Below are positions 30,168-43,878 of a stretch of DNA of 64,000 nucleotides, piece by piece (position 1 is the stretch's first letter; the number at the start of each line of letters is the position of its first letter). Made by a program: the position numbers and the translations under genes. The stretch lies in NCBI RefSeq assembly GCF_029227915.1, contig NC_079885.1, positions 20,967,001-21,031,000 on the forward strand, given 5' to 3'. Under the pieces are notes generated by a model that was not told the origin of the DNA, did no database searches, and worked only from the letters and a program-made list of their open reading frames with translations. The DNA is from Hydractinia symbiolongicarpus. Lineage: Eukaryota; Cnidaria; Hydrozoa; Anthoathecata; Hydractiniidae.

Positions 30168-32730
30168 GCACAATAAAACTGCTGTTAACGTTCTTCCTAT
30201 TGATAGTAAACACTAAATATATGATAGAAAAATTAGTAAAATTAGTTAAAAGCAAACTGAGAATGTAGAAAGTGAAAAATGGAGTATGTGACGATAGCAT
30301 TAAATGGTAGTGTGAGGGCAAAAATAAGAAAAATAATTAGATAAATCGCAATAACCCTGTGTGAAAAGATGAAAAACACACACTGCTCGACACACCATTT
30401 GTTGTACTAAAACCTCCCATACTGCTCCAACATGGCTGAAACTTTAATATTTTTCTTTTTAGCAACTTTTCATAAATAAGTATTTGAATTCACCTTTTGG
30501 AAGATGCCATAGCAACTGTGTTGTTGATTGTTGGCCCAGAAAAGGCCCTTATTTTTGTACGATTGTTTTTTCCTTACCTCTCTTGTTCAAGAGCGATAAC
30601 ATAAGAACTTTGATTTTCTGGAAAACGTCTGCATGGGAAATACAACAGAGTAACTAAGCAACACCATGTTGAGCGCACAATATGTTCGTTATCTTTTTTA
30701 GAAAATTACAGCTCTTGGAAATTAGTTAAAATAGTCAAACGTAATCGACCCAATAATGCTCCACAGCCGTTATTTGCGCTTGCCGTCGCGTACGCATTAC
30801 AAGCCACTAAACGACCTGCCAAGGTCATTTACAAGTCTGTGCATAACTCAGCAAAAATTGGTGTCATTAAAAGCTTGGGATATAGCTTAAATAAGAACAC
30901 GTTTAAATATTGATAATTTAACTTACTACACAGCTTAACTTACTACACAGGTCTGGGCTCTAGGGAATATCTCTTGCAGAAATATATTTTAAGCTTGTTT
31001 CCTTTTTTTTTTTCGATAGCCAAAATATGTTTTTAGTAGTGTCATATAGCTATTTTATTGTTTCCTAAAAAATAGTCAGAAATGCATAATTTCTTCTAAT
31101 GTTTCTTTTCCTATTTTTTACCTTTACCTGACGTTTCACTTTCTATTAGCACATTAAAAAGCGCACACGACTTAAACTTATCGATTTTGACTAATTGAAT
31201 CCCCGGGAAGATCATTGATTATAACTAAACCGTTGAAAAATATAAAAAAAAAATACCTAATTTGAATATTTTTAAGCAAATGTTGTCAATATTATACAAA
31301 CAATACACCTTTGAAAAACGGAGCCTATGCTAAAAGAATGGTCGCAAAGCATAATGTAGGGTTAAACATATGCTAAAAGAACATAGCAGTGAGAATTATT
31401 TTTTTATATAAATGAGTATATTTACACATACCGTTAGATAGTGCGATTTAATATAACAAAAAAGTGGTCTGTAAGTAGCAAATTAAATAATTAGAAAATT
31501 TAGAAAAAGAAATAACAGCGACGATATACAAAAATTGCAAGACAACACAAAAAACAACAACAATAACAAAATATAACAACAACACATGTAAACAAATGTT
31601 CGCAACTTTCTTTGAAATTAACAAAAAAAAATAAGTGATATAAGCAGCACTAAAAGTGCGAAAAATAATTTGTGAACACTAATTATTCTGGTGGTATTTC
31701 TTGATGCTAAAATTTTGAATCAAGCTTTTTGTCTTTATATAAATTTTAGAATGTGTCACCTACCAACCGTGTCAATCTAAAACACCTTTTTACAAAAATA
31801 AGATTTTTGCTATGATGTACCAGCTATGTTTATAAAAAAATAAACTTCAATAGCTAACTACATTTTACCTAAAAAATACAATTTGGTTTTACTTAAAAAT
31901 ATGCCAGCAAACCAGGAAAAAGCAAAGTCTACCATATTTTATCTATGATATGGCAATCAACGTGTACTGAAGCGTCTTCTGTGCACAATGGTTTGGTCAG
32001 TACTCATTCCCATCTGTTTGCATCTTTTACTTGTCTATGTTACTGGAACCATGTGTTGCAGTGATAAGCCTTTATCTTCATTTTTTACAGACTTAATATG
32101 GCTACCAAGAATCCAGGTCGACCAGAAAATTTTCTATAAAATAAATATACATATATATTTTAAAATAAAAATATTTTTCTTAGGACCGCAGTTTTTGTGT
32201 GTTAATAAATTGGAGTCAATTTATGTAAAGTTTATTTAAAATTGCAGTTTAAAACGTGAGTTGAAATTTGTTATACCAGTAAAACTCTGTTAAGTAAGAA
32301 CCAAGAAAACTGGACTTATCTTAAGCGTTTAACAATTAACTGCACTCTTGTATCTCTTTTGTAAATAATATGTTTGTTTTGGCTTCGCGACAGAATAAAA
32401 GACATTTTTTCGCGCCAAAAACTATTACACTATGGTCCATTACAATGTGGACGATGTTCTCAGTGAAAGGAGACACACATTTTTTGATTTGGCTGTCGAA
32501 TTGGGATGACCAAAATTGACAGGTTTTTAGCCCCCAATTGAGTGCAGCAACCAAAATCAAATTTTATTCATGTTTCCCGTATAAAACTTTTAACTTATGC
32601 CCCCGAAAATTATTTTTTTCTAATCTATTTAACGGAATCCTACTAACAAATGTCGGTTAATTCTTTCCTTAGTTACAGTTTTTAGATATACCTTGCGTTA
32701 TGCTTCACATCATGTATTTTATGTATGGAT

Positions 32731-35700
32731 TTATGAGGAGTTTTTTGCAGTGTTTGATCTTAAAAAGGTCCATAGTCGTTGCGCAGAGTCAATTTTCTTT
32801 TTCGAGTCGCCTTGCACGGCATAAAAGTCAGATAACAATTTAAGAGGATTTTGAAGATCATTTTCAGGATTTTTAGAGAGATTTGCTGAAACAGTATTTG
32901 ATAAGTTCGATTTTTCTGTGTACATCCTACTCTCTCCTACATATTTGTGATATAGCACGGATGGGTTGTCTAACAGTGGGTATTGCGAGAATGCATTCTG
33001 AGATTTATATAAATACGTCTTTTTTATTTTAGCTTGGAAACGTGTTGGTGCATAAACTCTGGGATAATAGTTAATTTCACTACCTTTGGGTTGTATCATA
33101 TTGTAATAAAAGTCAGAATTAGAAGTATAGCTTGTTAAAGGAAAGAGTGGTGGTGATGTTTGTTGATATGTAGTGTCTGTTCTTAACTGCTGTTGAATTG
33201 TATTGCTATATGGATTGTATATGTTGGGATTATACTGTCTCTGTTGATTATACGTATATGAGGAGCGTATGTTCTGCAATGAGCCGTCGTTAGCGTATGG
33301 GTAACTCGTATAGTAACTTCTCGTATATGAAAGTGTCGGTTGATTGTCGTGTGATAAAGTCGTTGAATGTCGGTAATTTAGTTTCGTCGTGTTAGACTTG
33401 TTGGAATCCGCCGTAATGTTTTTCTTTAGTTTGGTGTTCTTTATATTTTTATGTTGCTTGTTAGTACGGTTAATGTTTGTGTTCTGTGAATTATTAGTGT
33501 TTGAGTGTTTATGTGTGTATTTATAGCTTAATAATGGTACCTTTTTCAGTTGGTGATCGATGTTCGATTGAAACATTGAAGGTGGTTTACGTGGCGTATT
33601 AGCGACAGCTTGAGACGGATTTCCAACTAACTTTTGTGTCAACGAAGGCATTTTAAACTTTATTTTAGCAGGGTTGATTTTTTCGTAGTATTCTTTAAAG
33701 TTTTTACGTAATCTAGGTTTAATTTTAAGCTGATAAAGTTTCTTTGGTTCAGTGTTTGTGTAATGCAATTCCATAAAATCCTTGTTCACACGCGCTAAAA
33801 TAAAACCTCCAAACAAACCATGCTCAAACCTAAAAATTTAAAACATTCGTTACTTGTTAATATTTAAGATTACCGAAAAAATTTTTAATGTTAGGTTAGG
33901 TTTGTTAATGTTAGGTTAATCTCATTTGCATTAACTGTAAAAAATATTATGATCAACTAAACGAAATAATAAAACTTAAGACGACCATTTTAAAAGGATC
34001 CGTCCCTGGATAAACATGTCAATATGGACATAAGAGTTTCTACAGATACAATTTCTGGTAAAATTCTTGCAACTCAAAAACAAATCTTTCACAACTAACT
34101 GACGTCACCAGCAAAACTGATTGGTTTTTATCCCTTTGTAATGCTAATTAGTAGCGTCACATATCACGCAGAAGGAAACATTACATTTTTTTGCTTCTCA
34201 TCTTACATCCCCTTTCTCTGGCTATTTTTTATGGTCAGTTTTATTAAAAATAGCCAGCCTTTATCTCAATGTTTATTATGTCCCGAATTTTAGTTTTATA
34301 CACGATAAAGTCTAGGATCTCCTGAGGAAAACTTTAAATTCCATCATTGACAAAATTTAAAAAGATTATACAAAGAAATGTGTTTTTTGCAAGTCTTACA
34401 ATGCATTTTAGGACACTCTTAACAAATACTGACTTTTGATCTTATTTGTGAGGCGTACTCACGCCGTCGTGCGTAGAAAAAATCCTTGCCAGAAAAAAAT
34501 AAAAGAATGTTCTGTTTTGGCGCCTTTTTGCCGCCTTATTGCTGACTCTGTCCGGACTTTTCCCCGACATTTCGGCGATTTTTTTTCCGACTCTTTACCG
34601 ATAAGTCATGTGTTAAGTAATACTAATAAACTAATATCAAACTCTGGAGTCTTACTTGAGTGAGGAAGGCGAAAGTTTATTTTTACTGGTCATTCGTGAG
34701 TCAACAAAGTTACCGCTCCCACTGATAAAATAGTGAACAGATGAATCTTTTTCTTTGATATGCTAAAAGTAAAGATAAATAGTCAGGACAGAAATGCCAA
34801 ACAAAATCAAAATTTGATGTATCGGCCTCTATAATAACATCATTAGTCAAAAATATTACGTTTTTGACAAACTTTGGACATATAAAGTAATAACATCCGA
34901 TATCTGCCAAACTCGTCGACCTTTTTAATGTTAAAATATAACTTAATTATAAATGGCGCATTCTAAAAAAAATATCTGGATAGTGAACATAGGGAAGGTA
35001 GCTGCCAAATATCAGAGTATGATATTAACAATCTCTGAGATACGAGTCGCAGATCTAGCTACCACAAGTCTAGTAAGGCTAAGTGGTGAAATTTTAGCTA
35101 CTAGAGTTGTTATCTGCGGAACAATCCTGAAGGAATTAGTTATGTTAAAACCATATAAGAACTGTATGGCGAAATTACCTGCAGATTATGGTCGTGTCCA
35201 CTAAAATATGCAGTTACGTCATATTTTTCAAACAACGGTTTTAGTTTTTCTATTAAACATGGTGTGTTTCCATGGGTACCGGCAGAAAGTACAGGATGAT
35301 GTCCAGCAACAATCAAGTAATCTGCCCTGCAAAAATCATGTTACCAACTTTATGTTACCATAATACCAATAAAAATAACTGAACTAAAAAATGTTAATTT
35401 TCAAAATTACTGTGAATTTACCTTGAATCTTTTAATTTGTTTTCTATCCATTTATATTGCACCTCCGGTGGTGGAGAACCGCTTTTTCTAAAATACGTAT
35501 AATTCCAATACAGCGAATTTATTTTTACAAATTTTACTAATTGTTACTGAGAATAAGCCTTAATGGTTTCAAGTTAGGTGCACTTCCAAGAAGAACAAGA
35601 ACAAGAACAAAAGAGACAAGAAAAATAAAAATAAGTCAAAAAATAAAAACGAAGTAAAACGTACTTGTTATACCAACATAACATGGTTGTATCTATCATT

Positions 35701-38649
35701 ACAATTTCCACCGTTTTGTTGGAGTCTGGGATGGGATAAACTAAGAACATTTTGAAGACTATCATTTGTATCATTTATACAATAATTTCTCTTATTAACC
35801 GTGATGTTCTTGCGCTTAATTAGAGGGGAAAACATTAAAGGTCAACAACTTAAACTTAGATAAAAACAGTGGCACAAAACCTTATTCCAGGAGTTTTATT
35901 CCATAATAAAAAATAGCTTTATGAAAACCTAAAACCCTCTCAGTGAAAAGAATTATCATGTTTTAAGTAGAGGCATGAAATAACTAATAGAAAAGGTATT
36001 ATTATAAACAAAATTCGCTATTGTCGAAATATAAACTTACAACTCCAAAAACATTTATCGGCTTAAGAATTTAGCAACAGTTGTATCCTGTGCCGATTGA
36101 TGAAAAATCTATGAACGTCACACTGAATAAAAGCAGTTTTGGCGCTCCATTTAGCGAGATTACGACGAGAACAACGTAGAAATATAACGCAGTTCTTCAT
36201 TTAAGGCCGATACTGAAGATAGTTACCATTTTGGCTTGCACACATAAAAAGCAGGATAGCTGTACTTTAATAAATATGTGGAAATTAAATCTATTTTATT
36301 TCTATCCTTACCAACTGAATAATAATAATCTGGATATTTCCAACGGGTTGATACTTTGGTGTATTCGATTTGAGCGGAAATATTCTGCGCGTGGTCATGG
36401 TTCCCAGCAATCATATACCAAGGTATATTCAGTGAAGGATCTGAGTAAGTGCGTTCAAATGTTAAAAGAAAACGAGGATCGTTCACGTTTTTAACACCAG
36501 TAAAATAAAAGTTATCACCGACTCCAACAATGAATTTGCAATTCAACTTTGCTGTTACCTAAGGAAAAACATGCAAAGGAAAAACCATTATATGTTATAT
36601 GTTTCTTAACGCTGATTATCTGTCAAGATTTCTGAAGATACAACCTAACCAATGAAGTAACATGCCAATTAAGTTTCAAATTTATTTCCTTAACCTCTGT
36701 AAAGGCCCGTCAATACATTCTGAAGAACATTTAATACAACTGTAGTGTGGAGGTGATTAGAATTGGATCGTATTATTAAAATTTAGAATTTAAGGAAGAA
36801 AAACTGCTTTAATTTGTTGGCTATGTTTTCTGTTTAGTAAACGAGACAAAAATTAAAATCCGATTCATGCAAATGTATTGCCAGGGAATAACCAAGAATT
36901 TTTTATTTTAGAGGAAATTTTCTGAACACGGATGTGTATATCTTTGCTTCCACTAAATTTAAAAAGAAATGATTGAAATTCCATCTCGTCAATTTCGTAA
37001 CTAATGAAACTGTTACCGGGCACCTCCAGTAGATAAGTGCAGTTTTGTACAGATGAATTATATTTATTAGCAGGGGATACCGCAGTCCTAAATTGGTCCA
37101 GTTATTATAAAAAAAGAAAAATCTAATAAAAACATGCACACAAAAGTTTCTAAGCGATAATTTTTCATAAATAATACCTGATCACTAACACCTTGTTCGC
37201 TTTTTTGATGAAAGTTTCGGACATTTTCGGTGAGAAATCTGATACTTGCTATATGATAGGTTCTTTAATTGACAATTTGTTAAAATAGCCGAGATTACAA
37301 GCAGGCTAATTACAGCCCAACAAGCCAAGCCAGACGTCTAACCGAGTTCATATTAAGACCTCCTCATCAATAGCCCGTCACTATACAACTTTTTTTTTCC
37401 AGAGACACGTTAAAGATAAAAGCGAGACTGTCGGACAAGGACAAAATCATACAACATCATTTAATTTTTTAATACATTTCAAAAGAAATCAGACGATTGG
37501 TCATAAAGTCCTCTCCATGTTGCAAATTTCAACCTGACATTATACATTAGAATTGAAAATACGATTTGGATTTTAAGTATCAACAATAATTATGCTTAAA
37601 GGTAAGACCAAAGCCAAGAAAACAAATCAGTTGTCTATCTTCTGAGAATTACTTCTTTCAAAAACCTTACAAAAATTCTTTCATGTGAACAAGCAACGCT
37701 CAAGATTATATGACTAAAAATGCTTTCTACACTATATACACTAGCAGTGTTTTAATTGAAAACTGAAAAGCCCTTGCAGACTGAGAAATTTCGGATTTTT
37801 AACTTCATTTATATTTATGCATGTGCGGATTTGCAATTATAAGTTTTCCATATGTTAATCAGAGGTTAAAGTAAGCCCCTTTACCAGAGCAAGAACTGAC
37901 GATGAATTTGCAATTTTTTATGATTTATCAAAAGTAAGTTTCTTCATTTCAAGATCATGATGAATAATGAAGACGGCTACAGGATAGACTTCTGCTCATT
38001 TCTTAACAACGCCTTGTAAAAATAGGTAAAAAGGCAAATTTAACGGAGTATCTAACATATAGCTCATCAAATATTTAATTAACAGCCTTTAATAGTATTT
38101 CTGATCGAATTGACTTAAACACGAACTTATCCATATTTCACACACGGATGCGAACACAGCCGAGGCCAGGTCGCAGGGCATGACGCTGTGACGTTAAGGC
38201 GATCATCTCTTAAAGAAATCGGTCGAAGATCGAGGACAAGGAAAATGCAGCCGGTTTTAATAAGATCTCGGATATGATCCGACATCTTAATAAAGTGTTT
38301 TTAATCATAATAAACCGTTGACCATCAATAACCATTCTTAGAAAATTGTTACGTAAATAGTTTTTTCTAGTTTTTAGAATCATATCACTACTGCAAATAG
38401 GAAGAGGAAAAGTTCTTAACAAAAATAACAGTAAAGTGTTGAAAAATCAATACGCAACCTTCAACTTACCTTTCCGAGAAGATTTGCAACTTTTTTTTGC
38501 GAAGGCGTCTGGTACGGAGGGTGTGGAACGCCACCAATGTCTCCGATGATTGGAAAGCACAGCTCACTAGAGGACTTTCTACAGTCGACCACAGAGCTTT
38601 CATAGTGCACCACAATAAAAGTTAACAAACTGAGAAATAAAATGTCCAT
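32731..38649 (-). CDS. Tartrate-resistant (purple) acid phosphatase with a long Asn/Tyr-rich C-terminal tail
   Basis: Seven exons: 38649-38470, 36558-36312, 35758-35665, 35487-35422, 35326-35179, 34762-34656, 33829-32731; phases agree throughout; 646 residues. A signal peptide (residues 1-20) is followed by the ACP5-type metallophosphoesterase core. All metal-site motifs are present: GDIGG at 36-40 (family GDWGG), GDNFYFTG with D75 and Y78, GNHDH at 112-116, AGHH at 203-206 and GHDHN at 239-243. The family enzyme is secreted or lysosomal and hydrolyses phosphomonoesters with an Fe-M centre. The core ends near residue 320 (KIKPR). About 326 residues rich in Asn, Tyr, Ser, Gln and Thr follow in one open exon, which is not usual for this family (core about 300 residues). 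The exon 3 acceptor (35758) has a weak pyrimidine tract. The only Trp-to-Ile change in a core motif is in GDIGG. Confidence 0.88.
36559..38469. other. Large first intron of the phosphatase gene
   Basis: The catalytic core is continuous across it (LLGK then VTAKLN), so no exon is missing. No element or gene was recognised inside. Confidence 0.6.
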
Positions 38650-41600
38650 TACGTCTTTTTAATTCTCCTCTTTGTTGTGTCATCACATGATGTCATGTTA
38701 TTGACAATTCTATTTTTTTTGTTGCTAGGCTTGCGTAACAACAAGATATGTACTGGTTAGCTGGAATCGAGTAACAGTAATTAACGTTATATGCCGTTTA
38801 TTTATATGTCAGCATTCCACATTCCCGTGTAAAAGTTACACAAAATAATTCCAATCAATGCGTTCGACTCCTTTTTGCATGTTCTTCCGAAGTTCTTATC
38901 CTAAAAGTTTGATGTGTTTTTATTTTAAAAAAATTCTGCTCAATAATCATGCCCAATTTTCTGCACTGCGTTCCAATTTGTGTTTGCTCATTTAACGCAT
39001 GCGCGCAGATAGGCATATTATGCTCAAGTTGAGTTTGCTTAATGAATAGTTGGCATTTATTTTATGCGTACCGAGCAAATCAAGGTAACAAACTGTGCAA
39101 ACACCTACACCTTACACTGTGCTTCAAAAAAGAGGTTTGGGAACTAGCACGTTGGTTCTTTGTAGTTGTAGGTCTTGAAACGAGGTTGGGTCATCTTCAA
39201 AATGTACATACATTCCAAGTTAATGTTACTTCGTTACATTTTTAAACATATTGACTATAAAATCAACGGTCAGCGTTCTTCAGTTCTATTAGATCTACAA
39301 CATTGGTGGAAAAGGGTATAAAAAATAGTAAGAAAAAATACAGAATGCGGATAAAAGGAAAACAGGTGTTCTTACTGATATGTGCTTCGGTATGGTTGTG
39401 GAAGAGGAAAGCTTTAAATGAGGATGAAGATGATATCAAAAAATTGTAATCCCTGCATCGATTTATAAACTTTTTGTCCTGTTTTGTAACTTCTATTTGT
39501 AACCCCTATTTGTCTTTTTTTAGACCTTTCCTCAACATCACGTGATCAAAATCCAGTCGGCTTGTTTGTTTGTTTGTTTTGAGAAAGTAACCTTTTATTC
39601 AAAACAGATAACATTTCCAAATAAACAAAAATGTTATAAAAAGTGAAGAAAGTTATATACTGCACTCTAAAAAAGTTCGCGTATTTTAAATTAAAATTTT
39701 GTATTTTGAAAAATGTGTTAGTATTGTCTCTTCTTGACTTCCCTAACGGACTCATTTCCGGTACAGACTTCTATCTGCAACAGGTAAACGTGGACTTAGA
39801 TTTGTATGTATCGCAGCTTCTAAACAAACTTTATTTTTATGGTTATATCTGTGGAAGAAAAGGACTGTTTTGACTGGTCAAAAAACAAACTGCTGTTAAC
39901 AATCTATAGTAAAAAAATTTGGCTTGTATGTCATGCAGTGATTGCCTAATTATTATTTTTTAAGTTGGATTAGATTTAGTGAATAGTCAAGTACTTTAAA
40001 TTTGTCACGGAATTTATTATGTATCTTTTGACAAAACACATATCTTTAGCTTCAAGGTATACGTTTTTCTTACCTTTCAGACCTGCACGAGAGATTATTT
40101 TCAGAAGTTGAAATTAGTTGCGAATTTTATCATTCAGAACCGAAAAATGAATGGAAGGTATTACTGTTGATATTACTGTTTCAGCGAGAAAGCTTGATTA
40201 AAATTTGAGGAAAAAGAAGATTAGAACTTTGGCTTTAGGTAAGTGGCCCTAAGTAAGCCAAATGTCAACCAACTGTTACAGTCAGAAGCGAGTAGCATAG
40301 TGGAAAACAAATGGTGCTGGGGACGAAATTGTGAACGATATAAAATAATACGTCCATGGTCTAAAATTGAAAAAGCTTCCTATCTAGTTTATTCTCCATT
40401 CTTATTTATATGTTTACAGATATCAAAGTTGTTGCCTCTTTTCAAATGTATCTCAAAACGTTGTCCAAAAAAAAATGTCCGGTAGTTTCCCCAGACCTTT
40501 GATGAATGTTGAATAAGCAAAGAAATCTTCATAAAATGAACCTTTGGCCACCGAGAGTATTTATAAAACAAACCTCCTTTGTTACCAGTATTGGTTTTAA
40601 ATATGATAAACATCTTTTTATTGAGAAATGAATCAACGTATCAATCAATTAAATCATGCTTCGTATTGTAATGTCATTGGAATCAAAAACACATAATACA
40701 TTATTGTTGGCCAGCAATTTTTGTCATTCTCGTAAGCTTAAGTAATTATGGTGCTATTAAGTTGCTGTTGTATTATGTTTGCAAAAAGTTCAGGTTGGAC
40801 GGATCATAAGCAAAGCTTTTAAAAAGAAAAATGGAGGTAAAGTGTTTTTTTATCTACTATACTTTAACGTTAAAACACGCACAACAACCGACATAGCGAT
40901 ATCAACCCTTTCAGTAAGGTAGCTAATTTCTGAAGGGCTTAAAAGCATGGCGTTGTTGTACTGATTCAACACATTGCTTCAAATTGTTAGTTCGCACATG
41001 TCTATTTATTCCATAAAAATGAATATTTGTACCGAGAGACTGTTTGTTCGTTCGCTTGTCAAGCTGAGAGAAAAAGATCCTTCTTCTAATAAACTAGTTG
41101 TGACATCTTGAGAACATATTTAATGTTTAAGCTGGAACGTGAAATCAGAAGCGTATAAAAGCCTCTTTTCTATGCAGTATTTTTACATGAAAGCCATAGT
41201 TTTCTTGATGGAATAATACGTAAGCTAGTCGTGATTAAATTCATAAAAAACAAAAACATTTTTTTTCTCTCGTTGTTTACTTTCCACGATAAAACAATTT
41301 AAACACATTTAAAAGAGCTTGACATGTTGTCTAAGAATCTTTTTATTTTTTTAAAAAACATTTCTTTTGACTTCCAAAATACAGGACTTGAAATTTTTTC
41401 TATTTATGTGAAATTGTGACATCATAAAGCTGCCGTCCACAAAGTTTCGTTTCAGCGGCGAAATAAAAAAAAAACAATTTAATTGTTTACATAGTTTCGG
41501 AAGTCATGAAACTCATTTCGATGTTGATTTTATTTTGCCCTTAAAAATATAATTTACCAGAAACAAAACTATTACACATACTACTACTACTGTACTAAGT

Positions 41601-41793
41601 TATTGCGCTTGCGTTGAAATTTATGGCGCAAGCTCAGTTTGCACAAACACGACGAAATTTCATTGCGATTTGAAATCTCATGTGGCGTCCATGTAAAGGC
41701 TACTTAAGTTTAATTTTAAGAAACAAATGTTTCTCCTTTTGCATTAAAAGTATACTTTTCTAGAAAAACTGGAAATCATTTGAGAGCACGGCA
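38650..41793. other. Divergent intergenic region
   Basis: Separates the phosphatase (minus) from the single-exon gene (plus), so it must hold both promoters. A canonical TATA box was not certain. Short frames here show no coding pattern. Confidence 0.5.
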
Positions 41794-42897
41794 ATGCACA
41801 TACCGGAAGAAAACTTGACCTATCAATCATGGCTGCAGTCAGTCGAATATGCTAACCCAATCTCCTTCGAAACCCTCTCACATGTCACTACATTCGAAAA
41901 TGCTAACAATATCTTAATGACGGAATTAAAATCATTTAAAGTTAATGATCATTCATGCGTAACAAGATTTCCAAGCTCCACTTATCATCCCCTTCAAGAC
42001 GTAAGAATTTTGTGGGTCAATGCAGATGATTTTCAAAACAACCAAGCTGAGAAACATGGCAATATACGCTTTTTTACAACGTCTCTTGATTTTATTAAAC
42101 CTATGAACTTTTACATAGTAGAATTTATTGATAATTGCTTACAACCCGTGGCGAGAGTGTTAGTCACAGGAAAGAAATACCCACAGCTGAAACACTTTAA
42201 TATCAACGTAGAAAATGACGGTCCAATTTTCTTAGATTCTTCGGACAACTGGATGAAGTACATATCTTTCAAGCGAAAAAACTGGTCATTTTTTGAAGAG
42301 TTTAAAATCGAAATCATGTTAGAATCTCCTGGGAAATGTAACTCGATGTTTGACAGAATAAACTACGTGAAATGCGTAAATCCGAAATCGATTGTTAAAA
42401 ACGATCGGTACGTCGAGAAAATTGAAGCCTACGATTGCGAATTTGGGGAACTTCGCTACACTTTGTTTCATTTTAGACACAGATTTGAGAACAAATACAC
42501 AATACTGGGCTTAACTGCGAGCACGCAGCAATGCATTCAAACTATTGTAACGACAGAACTTACACGGCAATGGTATCCATTAAAAACAAGACAGTTTTGC
42601 AGTAACAACAGTCCAAATTACTTGATAAGACATTTAGCTTTCGATAAATCATTGTACCAAAGAGAAATCCAATGGGAAGACGAAGGAACGGTCGAAGATT
42701 TACATTACATCTTCACAAGAAGTGGTGAGCTGCCAGACGCATTGACAATGATATCGAAAATAATGGACAGTGTTGGGAAAATGAGATACCATAGGTCATT
42801 CAAGGAAGTTTTTGAATTATTTATTGATCATTTCAAAAGTGAAGAAGCACAGGCTAGAGTTCAAGAGGCTATAATAAAGTTTATATTTTTCCACTAA
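41794..42897 (+). CDS. Uncharacterised single-exon protein, possible ADP-ribosyltransferase fold
   Basis: A 367-codon open frame without introns, far longer than chance in this AT-rich DNA. No signal peptide or membrane segment is seen, so it is probably cytosolic or nuclear. The N-terminal third has SHVTTFENANNIL followed by a short Trp-containing strand, RILWVNADDF, and later IRFFTTSLDF. The H-x-T-x-x-E-N-x-x-x-I-L arrangement recalls the NAD-binding start of DarT-like and other ADP-ribosyltransferase folds. That is weak pattern similarity, not a family assignment. The C-terminal third is charged and probably helical. A TTCTAG just upstream of the ATG could be an acceptor, so a 5' exon is possible. 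A CAA/CAG minisatellite starts about 70 bases after the stop. Confidence 0.7.
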   Translation: MHIPEENLTYQSWLQSVEYANPISFETLSHVTTFENANNILMTELKSFKVNDHSCVTRFPSSTYHPLQDVRILWVNADDFQNNQAEKHGNIRFFTTSLDFIKPMNFYIVEFIDNCLQPVARVLVTGKKYPQLKHFNINVENDGPIFLDSSDNWMKYISFKRKNWSFFEEFKIEIMLESPGKCNSMFDRINYVKCVNPKSIVKNDRYVEKIEAYDCEFGELRYTLFHFRHRFENKYTILGLTASTQQCIQTIVTTELTRQWYPLKTRQFCSNNSPNYLIRHLAFDKSLYQREIQWEDEGTVEDLHYIFTRSGELPDALTMISKIMDSVGKMRYHRSFKEVFELFIDHFKSEEAQARVQEAIIKFIFFH

Positions 42898-42966
42898 CAT
42901 AAATAGCCTTGTGTATTAGTGGGAAACAAATGGCAAATTAGGCAACAATAAGAATTACAAATGTAA

Positions 42967-43205
42967 TTGCAACAGCAGACGCAACAACAACAACAACAAC
43001 AACAACAGTAGACGCAACAACAACAACGACAACAACAACAGCAGACGCAGACGCAAAAACAACAACAACAACAGCAGACGCAACAACAACAACAACAACA
43101 ACAACAACAGTAGACGCAACAACAACGGCAACAACAGTAGCAGACGCAGACGCAACAACAACAACAACAACAACAGTAGACGCAACAACAACAACGACAA
43201 TAGCA
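42967..43205. repeat. CAA/CAGACG minisatellite
   Basis: Runs of CAACAACAA are broken by GCAGACGCA or AGTAGACGCA blocks in an irregular higher-order pattern. It begins about 70 bases after the stop of the gene at 41794 and may lie in its 3' UTR. Poly-Cys and poly-Leu frames on the other strand are artefacts. Confidence 0.9.
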
Positions 43206-43878
43206 ATAAGAACTCATGGACTTACTGTGGTATTTTTATTTTGCTGCGAGTTAGTAAAAAATCTTATTATATTTTGGAAGGTAATTGTTCCATAAAAAGA
43301 ACGCAACCTCAAGTTTGTATTAGCCGCAGGAGAAATAAGAATGTTTTTTTGAAGCGATACTGTCGAGGGATAACGATTTTATTGATGCGTTATAAATTAG
43401 GAAAAATCATTATACTTGAATTATACATTATTAATTACTGTCAAGTGATTTTAATGCAATACTGTCGTCAAATATCCTGTGTTTTATCAACGACGCTATA
43501 TAAGTATGTTGTGTGAGGTTCTTTAGCAAATTGCCCAGTTTCTTAAACTATGGTTGCAAACTTCAAAAAATGCAAAGTATATTATTAACGCGTCCATATG
43601 CTAGGACAAATGCAAGCAAAACAATTGGTATGACTAACAAACATTGCAAATACTCGAGTTAGCAAAAACTCATAGCAAATGAAAATACTGAACTTCTTCA
43701 ATCAGATATTTTAACATGGCGTTCTTTAATTGAATATTATTCTCTTCTGCATAATCAATGAGTCTATTAACTTTAACCGAAATGCTAAAGTTAAAAATAC
43801 TCTTTTGGGTTTTCCTGCTGTTACAGAAGATTTGATTCGATTTTTTTTAACAGCAAACATTCAGATATGGTAGTTTTA
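43206..43878. other. Spacer between convergent genes
   Basis: No gene, RNA or element was recognised. AATAAA for the channel gene lies at 43880-43875 on the minus strand. Confidence 0.5.

Larger units (their letters stand above)
26334..32730. other. 6.4 kb without a recognisable gene
   Basis: It holds the upstream region of the VWA gene, a small MITE (28194-28277), a perfect hairpin (30124-30167) and many short frames. A minus-strand frame at about 26920-26700 has an acceptor and one hydrophobic segment but no partner exons. Nothing else can be supported. Confidence 0.5.

Noticed and set aside
31988-32239. 83-residue frame with a signal-peptide-like start and three Cys
   Set aside because: The rest is low-complexity Ile/Lys/Phe sequence. 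No partner exon or family was recognised.
42894-43217. Cys-rich and Leu-rich minus-strand frames
   Set aside because: They are translations of the CAA/CAGACG minisatellite.
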